A stretch of DNA of 64,000 nucleotides, from the NCBI GenBank assembly GCA_002150815.3, contig NDFF03000149.1:62001-126000 (forward strand). The letters are read 5' to 3'. Numbering within the stretch: the first letter of the stretch is position 1; every line of letters starts with the position of its first letter. Position numbers and translations under genes: made by a program. The notes below the pieces were generated by a model. That model worked only from the letters and a program-made list of their open reading frames with translations. It did not search any database and was not told where the DNA came from. Below are positions 11,920 to 23,554 of the stretch, piece after piece. This stretch comes from Grammothele lineata (taxonomy: Eukaryota; Basidiomycota; Agaricomycetes; Polyporales; Polyporaceae).

Positions 11920-13027
11920 ATGGCCATTATCGCCCCTTCTCTTCATGCCCGCGCATTCACGCGCATTCACGCCCACGGCAGCCTCTTCGCCCGCACCGCT
12001 CTTGGTGCGCGCGACGTCCCGACGACCGAGGACGGTCAGCCCGTCGCGACCGTCCTCCCGACGTCTGTTCGGGTGCTGACCGCCTTCTTCGTCATCCTGG
12101 GTGTTTTGATTTTGGGTGAGTTCCCTCCTACTTCTTCGCTAGGTAGAGCGAGAATTGCTTATTGACCGACTGGGCGCCACAGGCATCATTACATGGCGAG
12201 TCGTTGTGTGGAAGCGCCGTAAGGCATTTACCGCCTCCCAGAAGTACCGTCAAGGCGGCGGCTTCTCACCCAGCGAGAAGATGCGTCCGATTGTGGACAG
12301 CACGCCCCTCGAGAAAGGGGAGGTCCTCGTCATCCTCCCCATCGAGCCGCCCCCGACCGCCCAGCCCGCCGAGTCCGGCAAGTGGAAGCCTCAGATCTTC
12401 GGCCACAAGAACAGCAACAGCAGTGATACCGTCGATGTAAAGGCTCCCCTCATGGTGGACGAAGTCCGCTCCCCGCCCCCTAACTATTCCCCTGCTACCC
12501 CGCCCGCGGTTGCCCGCTCGCCCTCTCCTACCAGTTCTCGATCCCGCTCTCCTTCGCCCCGCCCGCCTGCCCTTAACCTCCCCACTGTTACCGTTACGCA
12601 CACGGAGAAGGGGAACGGCAACCACCTCATGGTTCCTGCCGCGCCCTCTCCCGTTCCCAGCCCCCGTCGCACGTCCTCGTTCGGTCTCGAGACGCCCGGT
12701 CTTAACGGCACGGAGGGCGGTGCGAACCTCAAGCCCAAGCCGTCGGTCAAGGGCCAGAAGCTTCCGCGCAAGATGCTCGTGGAGCACACCTTCGTGCCCT
12801 CGCTCGCAGACGAACTCGCGATCAAGGTCGGCGAGACCCTCCTCATGCTCGAGGAATACGAGGACGAGTGGTGCCTTGTCGAGCGTGTCGGCCGCGGCGC
12901 TGGTGTGGGCGATCGTGGTGTCGTCCCCCGTTTCTGCCTCCGCGAGCGCCCTCGCGGCCACCGCCGCGGGACGTCCTCGGTCTCGCACGCGTCGTCAACC
13001 AAGAGCGGCGTCCGCCCGGCGCAGTGA
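11920..13027 (+). CDS. Single-pass membrane protein with C-terminal SH3 domain
   Basis: Two exons (11920-12115, 12183-13027) give 346 residues. One transmembrane helix, VRVLTAFFVILGVLILGIIT, spans residues 48-68 and is followed by the basic stretch KRRK, placing the rest in the cytosol. A Pro/Ser-rich linker with several PSP and SRSRSPSPRP motifs leads to an SH3 domain near residues 255-310, with HTFVPSLADELAIKVGE, the ALYDY-like region, EWCLVERV and GVVPRFCL. The layout resembles Fus1-type membrane SH3 adaptors of fungi. Partners and role are not shown by the sequence. The ATG at 11920 is the first after the CT-rich leader. Confidence 0.78.
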
Positions 13028-15036
13028 GCGCGCCGGTCTGTCCAGTGTACACGTGCATGACTTACGACTGTGCCACGACGTGCCGACGACGACCGCGCAT
13101 ACCCTTCTTGTCGCTCCTGTGCTCGCTCCCTCGCCCCCGCGCCGTACTCTACGCCACATACCCGTATTCCCGAGCGCTGACGTCTCACCACCCTCCTCGA
13201 CCGGCCTTGTGCCCTGCATCTCTGCGCGCGAAAGCGAAAGCACCCCACCACGAACCTACCCTAGTCATTCTTTCACATTTGCTGATATTTATTGCTTTAT
13301 ATTCGACCACCGTGCGTTCATCCTCCTCTCTATCCCCGTGTATGCGCTCACCAGTGCCCATAACATTACCAGATCGCTCAAAATACACTGGGCACCCACC
13401 CCCGCGGCGTGTACTATTTATCGACGTTCGCGACGACGACGGTCCCCCTACACGGGCGACGAACCTCCCCTCCCTTCGTCCCCGGGTTCCGCCTCTCTTA
13501 AACCCGACCCTCCCCCACTCCCCTCCCCGATCTACACCCCCCGACCCCGTCCAGGCCGAGGGCCAGGACGAAGACCCGGACAACAGTTCAGGCACCGACT
13601 CTTTGGGAACATCTCACAGACGCAATCTCCACAAACATCCTACATATATGCATGCACGCATACGCATATGTACGGCGCGCGATTGCGACGCACCTGCATC
13701 TCCGCTGCGGCGCACGGCTGGCTCGCGGTGCACTGTCGAGTACTCCTTCAGTAGTACTACGTTACTCCCGGTTTGTCGGTCCAGTCCGGCTCGGTTCGGT
13801 TCGGGGCCCCCTCAGTTGGGTTTCCTCCCTCCCACCCGCCCGTCGTCCGTCCGCGCTGCTGCTAGCCAGACCCGGCGCGTCCGTCGCCCCTCTCCCCTTT
13901 CCCGCTCGTCGCGTTTTTGTTCTGTTGTTTTCGGCTTGTCTTTCGTCTGACCCTGTGCTTGGATATTTTGCTAGTTAGTAGTTACGATAACCCACCCCAC
14001 GATAACCCCCGTGCTGCCTGTCTCGACACACTGCGTTACCGGTATGTACGGTATATATGGTGCGGCGACCGTGCCCGCCGCGTGCTGTAGTCACCCACAT
14101 GTTGTTGTGTGGGCGGAGCATGCCGCTCCGCCCGGGAATTGAAACAGAATACAGGAAGTCCTGGTCAGATGGCGGAGGCCATGCTCTCTCGCGTGTTGAT
14201 TCTCAAACCTCCAAAACGAAATACTGCGAAGTGGTCACGATCGCGAGTAAACCACTCACCAACAGTAAAAACAGACAGCATCCGGCATGTGCACCCGGAA
14301 TGAAAACAAGAAGCGATGTCGACGTTCCAGAAGTTGGTTGATATGTTATTTGGTCATAGGTGGTTCGTCGAAATTCGAATGATGATCCACCCGCCAACAC
14401 TCGCCACAGCGGGAGAAGCCCGCCCGGTTCCGGCTGGACAGAGCCGACGTTCTCGCAAGCGACGCAGACGTACATAAAGGTCCATATATGCGCGCAGGTC
14501 GTGTCCAGCACATGGGGAATGTGAGGTCAACGAGTGACGGTGTACCGAGAAGTCATTTGATTGCAATGGTCTCAAAACCGTACTGTTGCACATCGGACCC
14601 AGAGTCGTTTTTTCGAGCGTCTCGTCAGAATGGGGAGAGCGAGGGAGAGTGTGGCGGCAACCCAGATATGCAACCGAAAACCTAACCACACCCTTCATAA
14701 CCGAAGATGTAGATTAGAAGATAAACGAGCGTACGAGCAACAACGGCAGTGGACACAACAAAGGCTGGAGAGAGTAGGGACTAGGGGACGCTGTACGGAC
14801 CACGACGGATCACAGACCAAACCGACACTATCCAACCGGAAGCGAGGGCAGTTACCAACAACGAGCGTTCGGGGCCGCGGCAGCGCGCCACGACGGGAGG
14901 CGGAAATCCAACAACGACGACAGGCCATAGTAAAAGTAAAGGCAAGGATCGAAGCCTGAGGGGTATCACATCGCACTCCGGGCGCGGGGTGCGCGGGAGG
15001 AAGGTTTTGCGCACAGTACGCAGCGGAGGGGGGAGC
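13028..15036. other. Long spacer between convergent genes
   Basis: About 2 kb separate the SH3 gene from the convergent septin gene. The first kilobase is pyrimidine-rich and open in several frames, but none resembles a protein; it is probably 3' untranslated sequence. I see no mobile element or RNA gene in the rest. Confidence 0.45.
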
Positions 15037-16417
15037 TCACTGCGCCGCGGCGGACGGGCGGTTGGTCTGCTCCTTGAGCGCGAGGAGCTGTTTTGACCGG
15101 AAGGCCTCGTAGTGGATCTGCGCCGTCGTCTCGATGAGGTCCTGGAGGTGTGTCCTACATGCGCGAAGTCGCGGTGAGTAGAGAGATAATGGAGACATTG
15201 GGGAGGAGAGGCGAACCTGGTGAGGAAGTTGCGGAGGTAGACGAACTCGCAGTGCCGCTCGTCCTCGACGTTGACGACGCCCCAGCGGTTCTTGCGGCCA
15301 CGGACGGGCTTGCCGTCGATGATCACCGTGCGCTCCGAGCCGACGACCGCGAAGGGGATCATGTTCTGGAGACGAAGTGAGCACCTGGCTGGGAGGTGCT
15401 TATGAAATAACACATACGCGGATGCTCTCGTTAAGCTGAACCTCTTCCTCGTCGTTCTCCTCCGTGTCAAAGGGGTAAAGGCGGATGTTGTGGTACACCA
15501 GCTCCTCCCGGATCTACACCACACGCACCGCATCAACAACCACGTCCCCTCGAACCGCAAAACCACAAAACCACAAGCACACGCACCTTCTGCTTGAACG
15601 CGTCCCGCTCCTCGAGCGTCAAGCTGTCCGACTTGGCGATGACGGGGACGACGTTGACGACCTCGCTGAGCTTCTTCATGACGATGACGTCGATGGGGCG
15701 GAGCGAGTGCCCGGTCGGGTTGATGAAGAAGAGGGCGCAGTGGATGCGCGTGTCCTGGATGTGGCGGTCGCGCTGCGCGGTGAGCTCCTTGCGGAGGTAC
15801 GCGCTGTGCTGGTCCTTGATGTACTTCACGATCGGGTCCCAGCTGTGGCACAGCGAGGGGACGTGTCAGCGATAGGAACCAAAGGTGTAGGAGGTAGAGC
15901 GAAGAAAAGAAGCTGGGTAGGTAGGAAAGAGGCGGGGAAGAAGAAGGGAACACGTACCAGTTTTCGTTGTTGATCTGGTCGCCGTAGCCGGGGGTGTCGA
16001 CGATGTTGAGCCGGAGCTTCACGCCGTTCTCAACAATGACTGGGCAGCAAATTCACCCAATTAGGACACGTATGTGAATAACAGTTACAGCAGCAAACGT
16101 ACCATGCGAGACGGGGTGAATCTCGGTCGTCTGGCGCACAGGCTCGTCCGACTCCAGGCGACCCTTGGAGTCGATGAGGTGCGACGCGAAGATGGTGTTA
16201 ATGAGCGTCGACTTTCCAAGACCAGTCTGGCCTAAAAGACGGACGCGTCGGCGGCGTGAGCAGCGGCGCCTTGGATAGAAATATGGCGCTGGGACTCACC
16301 AACGACGATGACGTTGAACTGGAAGCCGCGCTTCAAGAGCTTGTGCTCAATCTGCTGCGTGATAGTGTCGAAACCGACGTAGGAGTTCGCGCGGATCTCT
16401 TCAGCGGTGGCGGCCAT
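15037..16417 (-). CDS. CDC10: Septin CDC10
   Basis: The protein is a GTP-binding septin that co-assembles into filaments at the bud neck or septum. Seven exons give 315 residues. It opens with SYVGFDTITQQIEHKLLKRG, diagnostic of the Cdc10 group, and has a short N-terminus and no C-terminal coiled coil, as in Cdc10. G1 is GQTGLGKST, G3 is DTPGYGD, and G4 is AKSD. The septin unique element reads IPFAVVGSE followed by GRKNRWGVVNVED. It ends with THLQDLIETTAQIHYE and a short tail. Exon junctions all keep phase. It is divergent from the F-box-like gene at 17062. Confidence 0.95.
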
Positions 16418-17061
16418 GGCGGGAATAAGAGCGGGAGGGGGACGGCGGGGGCGGGGGCGGGACGAGGCGGGACGAGGACGACGGGGCGGGGATGGAGGTG
16501 GACGACAACAGCGCTGTCAACGCGGAGGCGCCCAAATTTCGAGGCGAGTCTAAGCGGGCGGAAGGGAAGTAAGCACGCTTCTATGCTTCGTTCAAAGTCC
16601 GCTTGACCCCCTGCTATCTCCACTTGTAATAGCTTTTGCTATGAGGCTTATCTGTGTTTGTAGAGGGCCGTTGCTCGTTGTGCTAGTTTCTACTAGTCCC
16701 GGCTAGAATGGTTCTAGCTGCGGACGCAGACTCGGAGGTCGGGCCCTCGATCAACGAGTCTCGTTTCCGCCCGCCACCCGTCCACCTGCGACGCGAGACG
16801 CCTCGGTAAATATTGTTCACAGGTGGCGATATGGTGAGATTTTCGTCGTCTGCCGACATGAGGAGACCACGACGCCGCAAAAATCGGCGTGCTCCCAGCC
16901 ATACCTACATACCGCCGTCGCCCGAACCCTGCGGTCGTAACCCGTTTTCGTGAGTGTATGCGCCACTTTCCGCCTTGCACTCGGCTGAACATATCCTCGT
17001 ATACGCCAGTTCGAGCATTTGTGTGATAACAGCGCGAGGAAAGTCGTAGCCTAGAAGTGAG
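16418..17061. promoter_or_regulatory. Divergent promoter region, CDC10 / F-box-like gene
   Basis: This 644-bp interval separates two divergent starts. G-rich and purine-rich runs lie just upstream of CDC10. No clear TATA box is visible; the assignment as a shared promoter rests on position. Confidence 0.5.
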
Positions 17062-18915
17062 ATGGCCCCCGTCCTCCCGCAAGAGCTCATAGACCAGACG
17101 GTCGACCATCTCTGGGACGACGTACCCGCCCTCACATCCTGCGCCCTCGCCTCCCGCACCCTCCTCGCCTCCGCGCGCACACACCTCTTCCGCGAGCAGC
17201 GTATCACCGGGGCGAAGGGCTGCGCCCGCTTTGAAGCTCTCCTGGAGAACTGCCCGGACGTCGCGTGCTACGTGCGCAAGCTGTCTGTCACGGAGCCGTT
17301 GAGTACCGCGTACCCCCAGAGCTGGGTGAGTCTTCCGAGTCTTCAATGTTCATGCAGGGTTGTTCGGGTATGGTTGTGGCGGTAGGGTGCACGATTGTGG
17401 GGAGATCTGGAAGCTGGACGTGTGCGTGTCCAGATGGACGCTGCATGGATCTGCTCGGCACGCGTATAATGCACCCTGTGGCGGGAGCGACTCGCCACTG
17501 CAGCTGAGTATGCTGCCTTCCTATCCTGAATCTTCGCGCGCCGCCCTACGCCCCTGGCCAGATCCCACCGCAACTCGGGGCTAGCCTAATCTCTCCAGGC
17601 TCCTTCCTCTGTTCACCAAACATCCACTAACGCCGCCCTCCTCCTTACCCGCAGGTCGAGCGCATCCCCACACTCCTAACCGCCCTCCCCCGCCTCACGA
17701 CCCTCGAGCTCGTCGGCCTTCACTACGTCTCGCTCCGCTCCGCCCCGCCCGCCGCGCGCGCGGCGTTCGCGCGCCTCTCTCACCTCGTCTTCGCCGACGT
17801 CTACTTCGACCACGTCGACGACGCGCACGCGCTCTTCGCCGCCGCGCGCGGGGCGACGAGCGTGTGTTTGTATCGCGTGGGGTGGGCGAGGGCCTCTCCG
17901 AGGGTGTCGCCGTTGGTGTCTCCGGACGCCCCGCCCGTAGGACCGAAAGAAGAGTTGGAGCCGGAGTGGGCTTCGGAGAACGATGGGCCGCTTCCTCTTA
18001 GGAATCTAGTGGTCGACTCGTGGGCAGCGTCAGAGGTGGTGAAGAGGTGGCTGCTTCCACAGGCGGAGGCTCAGGGCGGCGGGCTGGACGTACGGACGCT
18101 CATGGTGCGCTGGCGCGAGCGGAACGCGGTCGACGTGCTCAACGATCTCTTGCGCGTGTGCGGGCCTGCGCTGGAGAATCTGTATGTGGAGCTGCCGACG
18201 ACGACAGATGGTGAGTGTTCAACGTTCAGCGTTCATCTGCAGGTTGTTGCGAAGTACGTTGGGCGTGGTCTCGTGAACGGACTGTAGGCGGTGGTGTCTA
18301 TGGTTCGGGACTTCTGGTGCCCTAGCCATCACAACCATGCTCTCCGCGTTTGGTATCTGAGTGGTAAGGCGCTACTGCTGCGCCGCCGTTGGCGTTCTTG
18401 GCTTTGTGAAGTTCTAGTTGGATGCGTCGTCGAGAGACCTGATAGGCCCTCCATTGCTTTTCTGCACCGTCCAATGACACGGATTTTCCGTGCGGCCAAT
18501 GGTATCCGCCAAGGTCGCCCAGCGAGTCACGTTACTAACGCCTCCCTCCCCCGTAGGTACACAAGAAATCCCCACCCTATCCCACAACACCCACCTGCGC
18601 ACACTCGAGATTGACGGGCTCGTCCTCCCAGGCTACGGCTCATGGGCGTCCGCCCTCCTCTCCTCCCTCCGCTCGCCCGTACTCTCACAACTCTCGATCT
18701 CCCTACTCGTCCTCCGCAGAGAGGTGCTCGCGTCGTTCGAGTGGGCCGCGCTGGACGCGGCGCTCGCGCGCGCAGAGCTTGCGGGGGTCGAGCTGAAGGT
18801 GACGCTCAGCCGCGCGCTGCACCCGGACAACGACCCTGCGGCGATCCGCGCGGCGGTCGTGGGCTTCTTGCCGCGGGCGCAGGAGAGGGGGGTGCTGTGC
18901 GTGCGGTGTGCGTGA
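17062..18915 (+). CDS. F-box-like protein with leucine-rich C-terminal region
   Basis: Three exons (17062-17325, 17655-18210, 18557-18915) give 392 residues. The N-terminus, LPQELIDQTVDHLWDD, then ALTSCALASRTLLASARTHL, is a degenerate F-box of the kind used as an SCF adaptor. The rest contains irregular leucine-rich segments such as LPRLTTLELVGLHYVSL and HLRTLEIDGLVLPG. Large families of such proteins exist in Agaricomycetes, with mostly unknown substrates. Both introns are unusually long for this window (329 and 346 nt), so an extra small exon could be missed. Confidence 0.72.
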
Positions 18916-19443
18916 TGCGCATCCGGACTCTGAGTGCCTGGTGTGTATTTTTGAAGTTTGTTAGATGGGGTGGTAGTGGTCGAGAGTGATGTGTGCTTGA
19001 TGTTGTCTTGATTGATCTAGAGGGTGCTGTGGGGTACATACTGACAGTGTTCGTGCTCGGCCTGAGGGCCGTTGCTATACCATTTCCTGTATTTTGGGGT
19101 TCATTTCCTAGACTTATAGACGCAGTTCATATAGCCAAGACTTCGAACGTCGCTCTGAAGAGCTTGAGAGAAGATGAAAGGCTATGTCATTGGCTGGTGA
19201 TGGCGGAGGATGCATCGAGAGGCGGAAATGATGACGTCGTGGGGAAGTGGCATGGATACGGAGACGTCGCGAATCGCGATCCGGGCCGCGGTAGGCCGTG
19301 TTGACGCCGGGCGATCGTCGAGGCCGAGACGCCGGAGCCCTTTGACCTTGCCACTGCCAGGAGCTGGAGAAGCCCGGTTGACCCCAAGCCAGCCGACCGC
19401 TCGCTACGTCCGCTGCGCCCTCGCTCCTCTACCACCGACCGCC
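18916..19443. other. Spacer
   Basis: This holds 3' flank and promoter between two same-strand genes. No gene, repeat or RNA is recognised. Confidence 0.45.
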
Positions 19444-22052
19444 ATGTTCGCCACAGACGAGGGCTACATTGACGACGAGATCCTCAGCCCCGTCGCCTCC
19501 ACCTCCGGCGCCGACCCGGCCAGGCTCCTCACGCCCCGCTCCGTGCACGAACGGGAAGGTGCGTGGCCCGGCCCCTCCGCGTGAGTGCGCCAGTCGTGCG
19601 ACTCGACTGACGAACATTGTTCCCGTCCGCCGCCACAGAACTTGCGTATAGGATTCTCGCCTCTCTCCCGAGGTCGAGTTTGGCCGTGCTTCAGACACGC
19701 ATCGCGCCCCTCCTCAAGCTAGACATCGTCGGGGTGAGTAGTCGTTCGATTGCAGACTATATGCGCTTTGTAATTAGTGTATGCCTCGCCGTGAGCGAAT
19801 TGCCTCCCCCTCCCATTCCCCTCAGCCCTTCGGCCCTTCTCTGGCGCTCTAGTTCCGACGCACGCTAACATGGCATGACAGTTGCTTCCTACAGAAATCG
19901 CACTCCACGTGTTCTCCTACCTCCCTTACCAATCCCTCCTAACATGTGCACTCGTATGCCGCCGCTGGCGGACCCTCGCCGATGATCAATCCCTCTGGAA
20001 ACGCCTTTGTCTCGAACGCAAGTGGGAATGGCGCGCTCCCCCAGACGTGTTCAAGCTCGAGCGCGACGGCTGCCCTACACCCCAGGCCTCCGACGAAGAC
20101 CTAGACTCTGACGACGAGGGCATGGGCGATGAGGAAGACGAGGACGGCGACATCATCCCTCCCGACGACTCTGCCTTCGCCGCCTCCATGGACATCGACG
20201 ACCCGCCCTTCCCCCTCCCATCCGCCTCAACAACCACGCTCGCGCGGCTTTCGGTCCCCACACACATCCTCGCTTCCGCGGGCCCATCCTCCTCCTCCTC
20301 GCGCCCGACGCGCTCCCCACGCTCGCGCCATTCTGCACCCACGGTCCTCCAGTCCCCCGCGGGGGGCCGGCACCCGCACGCGCGCCCCAACTACAAGCTC
20401 CTCCACCAGACGCATGTACGCCTCCGGAACCGCTTCGCGGCTGGCGCGTATACGCTTTCGAACCTCCAGACGCGCGGCGCACCGAACTCGCACTCGAACA
20501 CGATCTACTGCCTCCAGCTGTACACGTACCCCGAAACGGGAACGCAAGTACTGTTTACAGGCTCCAAGGACCGTACGATCCGAGAGTGGGACATCGCGAC
20601 GGGCTCCGTTGTGCGCGTCCTCGAGGGCGTGCACGAGAGCAGTGTGCTGAGTATATGCGTCCACCGTGGCGTCCTTGCGAGCGCAAGCAGCGACCGGAGC
20701 GTCGTCGTGTGGGACCTCGCCAAGAACCAGCCGATCAAGGTCATCCGTGACCATGAAGACAGCGTGCTCTGTGTCCGGTTCGACGACAAGCGTCTCGTGT
20801 CTTGTTCGAAGGGTGCGTCGTCCTCCCCTGCGCGTTGTTTCCTCGGCGGTTTGTTGACATAGGGCTGACGGTGGCGCAGATCGGACGGTGCGGACGTACT
20901 TGTTCCCCGATCTCCGGCCCCAACATGTCCTCAATGCGCACCGTGCGGCGGTTAATGCCGTCTCAATCTCCCACAACCATATCATATCTGTCTCCGGAGA
21001 CCGATCCCTACGGTTATGGGACGCAGACACTGGCGCGCTCCTTCGCACCTTTGAGAACCACCATCGTCGCGGGTAAGTGCGCCACCGTCTCGCTCCATCC
21101 CCTTCTCGGCGCGTGTCGAGCCCCATTCTAATTCCGACACTGACGTTCGCTCGTCCGGTCCTTCGTTCGCTCGTTTGCCCGGTGCACTCTCTCTCGCAGC
21201 ATCGCCTCGATTGATTACAAGCATCCATTCGTCCTGTCCGGCTCGTCCGATAAACATATCCGCCTCCTCGACGTCGCCACCCTCCAAGGCTGGTCCACCC
21301 TGCCCTCCGCAGAGTCGAAAGCGCCCGCCGTCGCGGGCCTCGGCCTCGGGCGGAGTGTCGTCTGCGAGGCTTGTGGCTCGTCCACCCCCTCCGGCGAGCC
21401 CGCACTGCCCGCTCCTCGCCGCCGTCCGCATGAAGACCTCGTACGGAGCGTCGCGTTGAGCACGGACCTCGTCGTCAGCGGCAGCTACGACTTCACCGTT
21501 AAGGTTAGTGCTCAATGTTTGCGCGCGCGCGCGTCCGCCGGCTGTGTTCTAGCGCGAAACGTTGTCGCTGACCCCGCGCGTTCGCGCACGCAGGTGTGGG
21601 ACCGCAAGACGGGCGCGCCGATCGCGGACCTCGCTGGCGGGCACACGGGCAGGATATTCTGTGTCGGCTTTGACTCCGCCAAGGTGCGTCCGGCCGTCGC
21701 GCTGCGCTATCCCCCGCGCGGTTTCTCCGGGAAGCGCGACCCTGGCTGACCCCGCGCTCTCTTTCTGTCTTGCTATGGTGCGATTCCGGCCGTGCTGCCG
21801 TATGTCTGGCCCTCTTTCGTACGGTATGTCTGGCTCCCTTGCCGTACTTCTGACCCTCGGCGCGGCGCCGCTCGTCCGCCCGCTCGCCTGCGTGCCCGAC
21901 GACCAGATCGTGTCCTGCGGCGAGGATCAGGTAAGCTACGCCCCCTCCCGCGCGCACACGCGACGCCGCACTGACGCTGCTCGCGCGTGCCACAGAGGAT
22001 ATGCATCTGGGACTTTTCGCACGGGATCGATACGTCATTCATCAAGCTCTGA
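19444..22052 (+). CDS. F-box / WD40 repeat protein (SCF substrate receptor)
   Basis: Eight exons give 602 residues. The F-box is at about residues 70-110: LLPTEIALHVFSYLPYQSLL, then CALVCRRWRTLADDQSLWKRLC. An acidic and Ser-rich linker follows. At least six WD40 blades are visible, with GSKDRTIREWDIATG, ASSDRSVVVWDLAK, VSGDRSLRLWDADTG, SGSSDKHIRLLDVA, SGSYDFTVKVWDRKTG and SCGEDQRICIWDF. The arrangement matches the Cdc4/Fbw7, Met30 and Pop1 class that recruits phosphorylated substrates to Skp1-Cul1 ligases; which subfamily cannot be settled by eye. The penultimate exon is a 24-nt microexon (21907-21930) encoding IVSCGEDQ, needed to restore the last blade. Confidence 0.88.
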
Positions 22053-23279
22053 GGCTGCGCCCTCCTACGCACGTACTCTACAGGGCGTGCGCGGCGTTTG
22101 CCTGTCCGTATCTCCACACCTACCGTGGCTTCGCCTTGCCCCTCCTTCACTTTGCTCCTTCTCCGCCTTTCGGCATCCCTTCCGTCTATTCCTATGCATG
22201 ACGCTACTCTTATTTTCCTGGATAGAACCCTTACTTCCCTGGAGCTTCGCCCGATCGGGGCAGCTGCGTCAAGATCAGGCCCAGAAGCCCCCGCGCGGGC
22301 GCCAACCAAGGGCCCTCGCGCCGCCTTCCCAGCGTGCGTCGGGAGCCAGTGCGAAGTGGTGGTGACAGAAGCCTGCGAACATAGCGTGGGGGGTCCCTGC
22401 GCGACCGCGTCGAGCCGTGCGCGCGGGCGGCCCGGGCATACGTATACCCATGGCCACCGAGCTCAGCTCGAAGCTTTGAAGGCTTCTGGCGTGGTGGGCG
22501 TGTAGGCATCGCGCGGCGGGCGCCAGGGAAAGGGCGTGTGCCCGAGCCCCGAGCCTTTGCCTTTGCCTGTTTCCTTGTGGCGGGACCACTGTATCATCCG
22601 TCGCTCGTCCGTCCGTCCCCGCGAGCGAGCTTGTCCACCGGTCGGTGCATACATGTGTGCGTGCGTGCGTCCCGGATCTCCGCGGAAGCTGTGAGGCGTA
22701 CTGAGCACTGGGAGGCGACCCGTCCGCTCGTCCCGGCCCTCCAGATCATCATGATGCTCGCACCTTCTACCTTCGTGCACATGGCCCGGGCGGACGGGTC
22801 TTCTTCCCTCAGGGTCCTGCACAGGGCAGCTTGCCACTCATTTGGGGAAAGGTCCAAAGGGCCGGGGGGTGAAGATGAATGTTCGGCGTCGACGGATCGC
22901 GCGCGGTTATTTGACGGTGGCCCACTTGGACGGGTGCGTGCGCAATGTTAATGAGCGACGAGCGACGGACGGCGCACCGTGCGCTGCTGCACGGTAGCCT
23001 CGGACGGGGCGTATGGAACGGAACGGAAGTTGGGACGAGAACGAGAACGAGAGCGAGGGCCGCGGGCGGGAGGGGAGAGGCTTGAGAGCGCGGCGCGACG
23101 GCGCGACGGTGCGACGTTGCCCCGCCGCCGCGGACGAGACGAGAAGATGGCGTGCCGTGCCGTGCTCGCTGTCGCTGTAATGCGACCGTCCCCCGTGGAC
23201 GCGTATGTTTTAATTGCGCGCCTCAGCTGGGGAGGCTTGTCACGCCGCGCTGTGTCAGGGTTTTTCTGTTTGTCGCTTC

Positions 23280-23310
23280 GGGTGCGGGTGCGGGTGCGGG
23301 TGCGGTGGGG
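23280..23310 (+). repeat. (GGGTGC)n G-rich tandem repeat
   Basis: Four consecutive GGGTGC units end in GGTGGGG. Four runs of at least three G within about 30 bp fit a potential G-quadruplex. It sits immediately upstream of the TATA-like box of the terpene synthase gene. Confidence 0.6.
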
Positions 23311-23318
23311 TTTGCGGG

Positions 23319-23326
23319 ATATAAGG
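23319..23326 (+). promoter_or_regulatory. TATA-like box of the terpene synthase gene
   Basis: ATATAAGG lies about 235 bp before the ATG at 23555 and directly after a G-rich repeat. The distance implies a leader of about 200 nt if it is used. Confidence 0.45.
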
Positions 23327-23554
23327 ACGCCTCGGTCGGCGACAGGGCTTTCCTCGCTAGCAGCGCCGCCATCGCTCCTCCGCCCCGAGCCCCAGAGAGA
23401 ACTTTGGTGGACATTTGCGACACCTCGGCCCCTCCACCGACGCGACTAACCTACCTATCTATCATCCTAGCGAGGCTTTCTTCAACACCAGCACTCAACC
23501 GCGCACACTCGACATAACCTACACCCAGCCACCAACCCCGGAGAAACCTGAACC

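Larger units (their letters stand above)
22053..23554. other. Long spacer upstream of terpene synthase
   Basis: About 1.5 kb without a recognisable gene. Its distal part carries short purine-rich tandem motifs (around 23036-23110) and a G-rich repeat close to a TATA box; these are listed separately. Confidence 0.5.

Noticed and set aside
12510..13950. Long plus-strand frames of 360-414 codons in and after the SH3 gene
   Set aside because: They are alternative frames of the SH3 exon running into pyrimidine-rich 3' sequence; composition is Arg/Pro/Ser-rich without motifs.
14781..16022. 413-codon minus-strand frame through the septin locus
   Set aside because: It is a read-through of introns and wrong frames; the septin exons account for the conserved parts.
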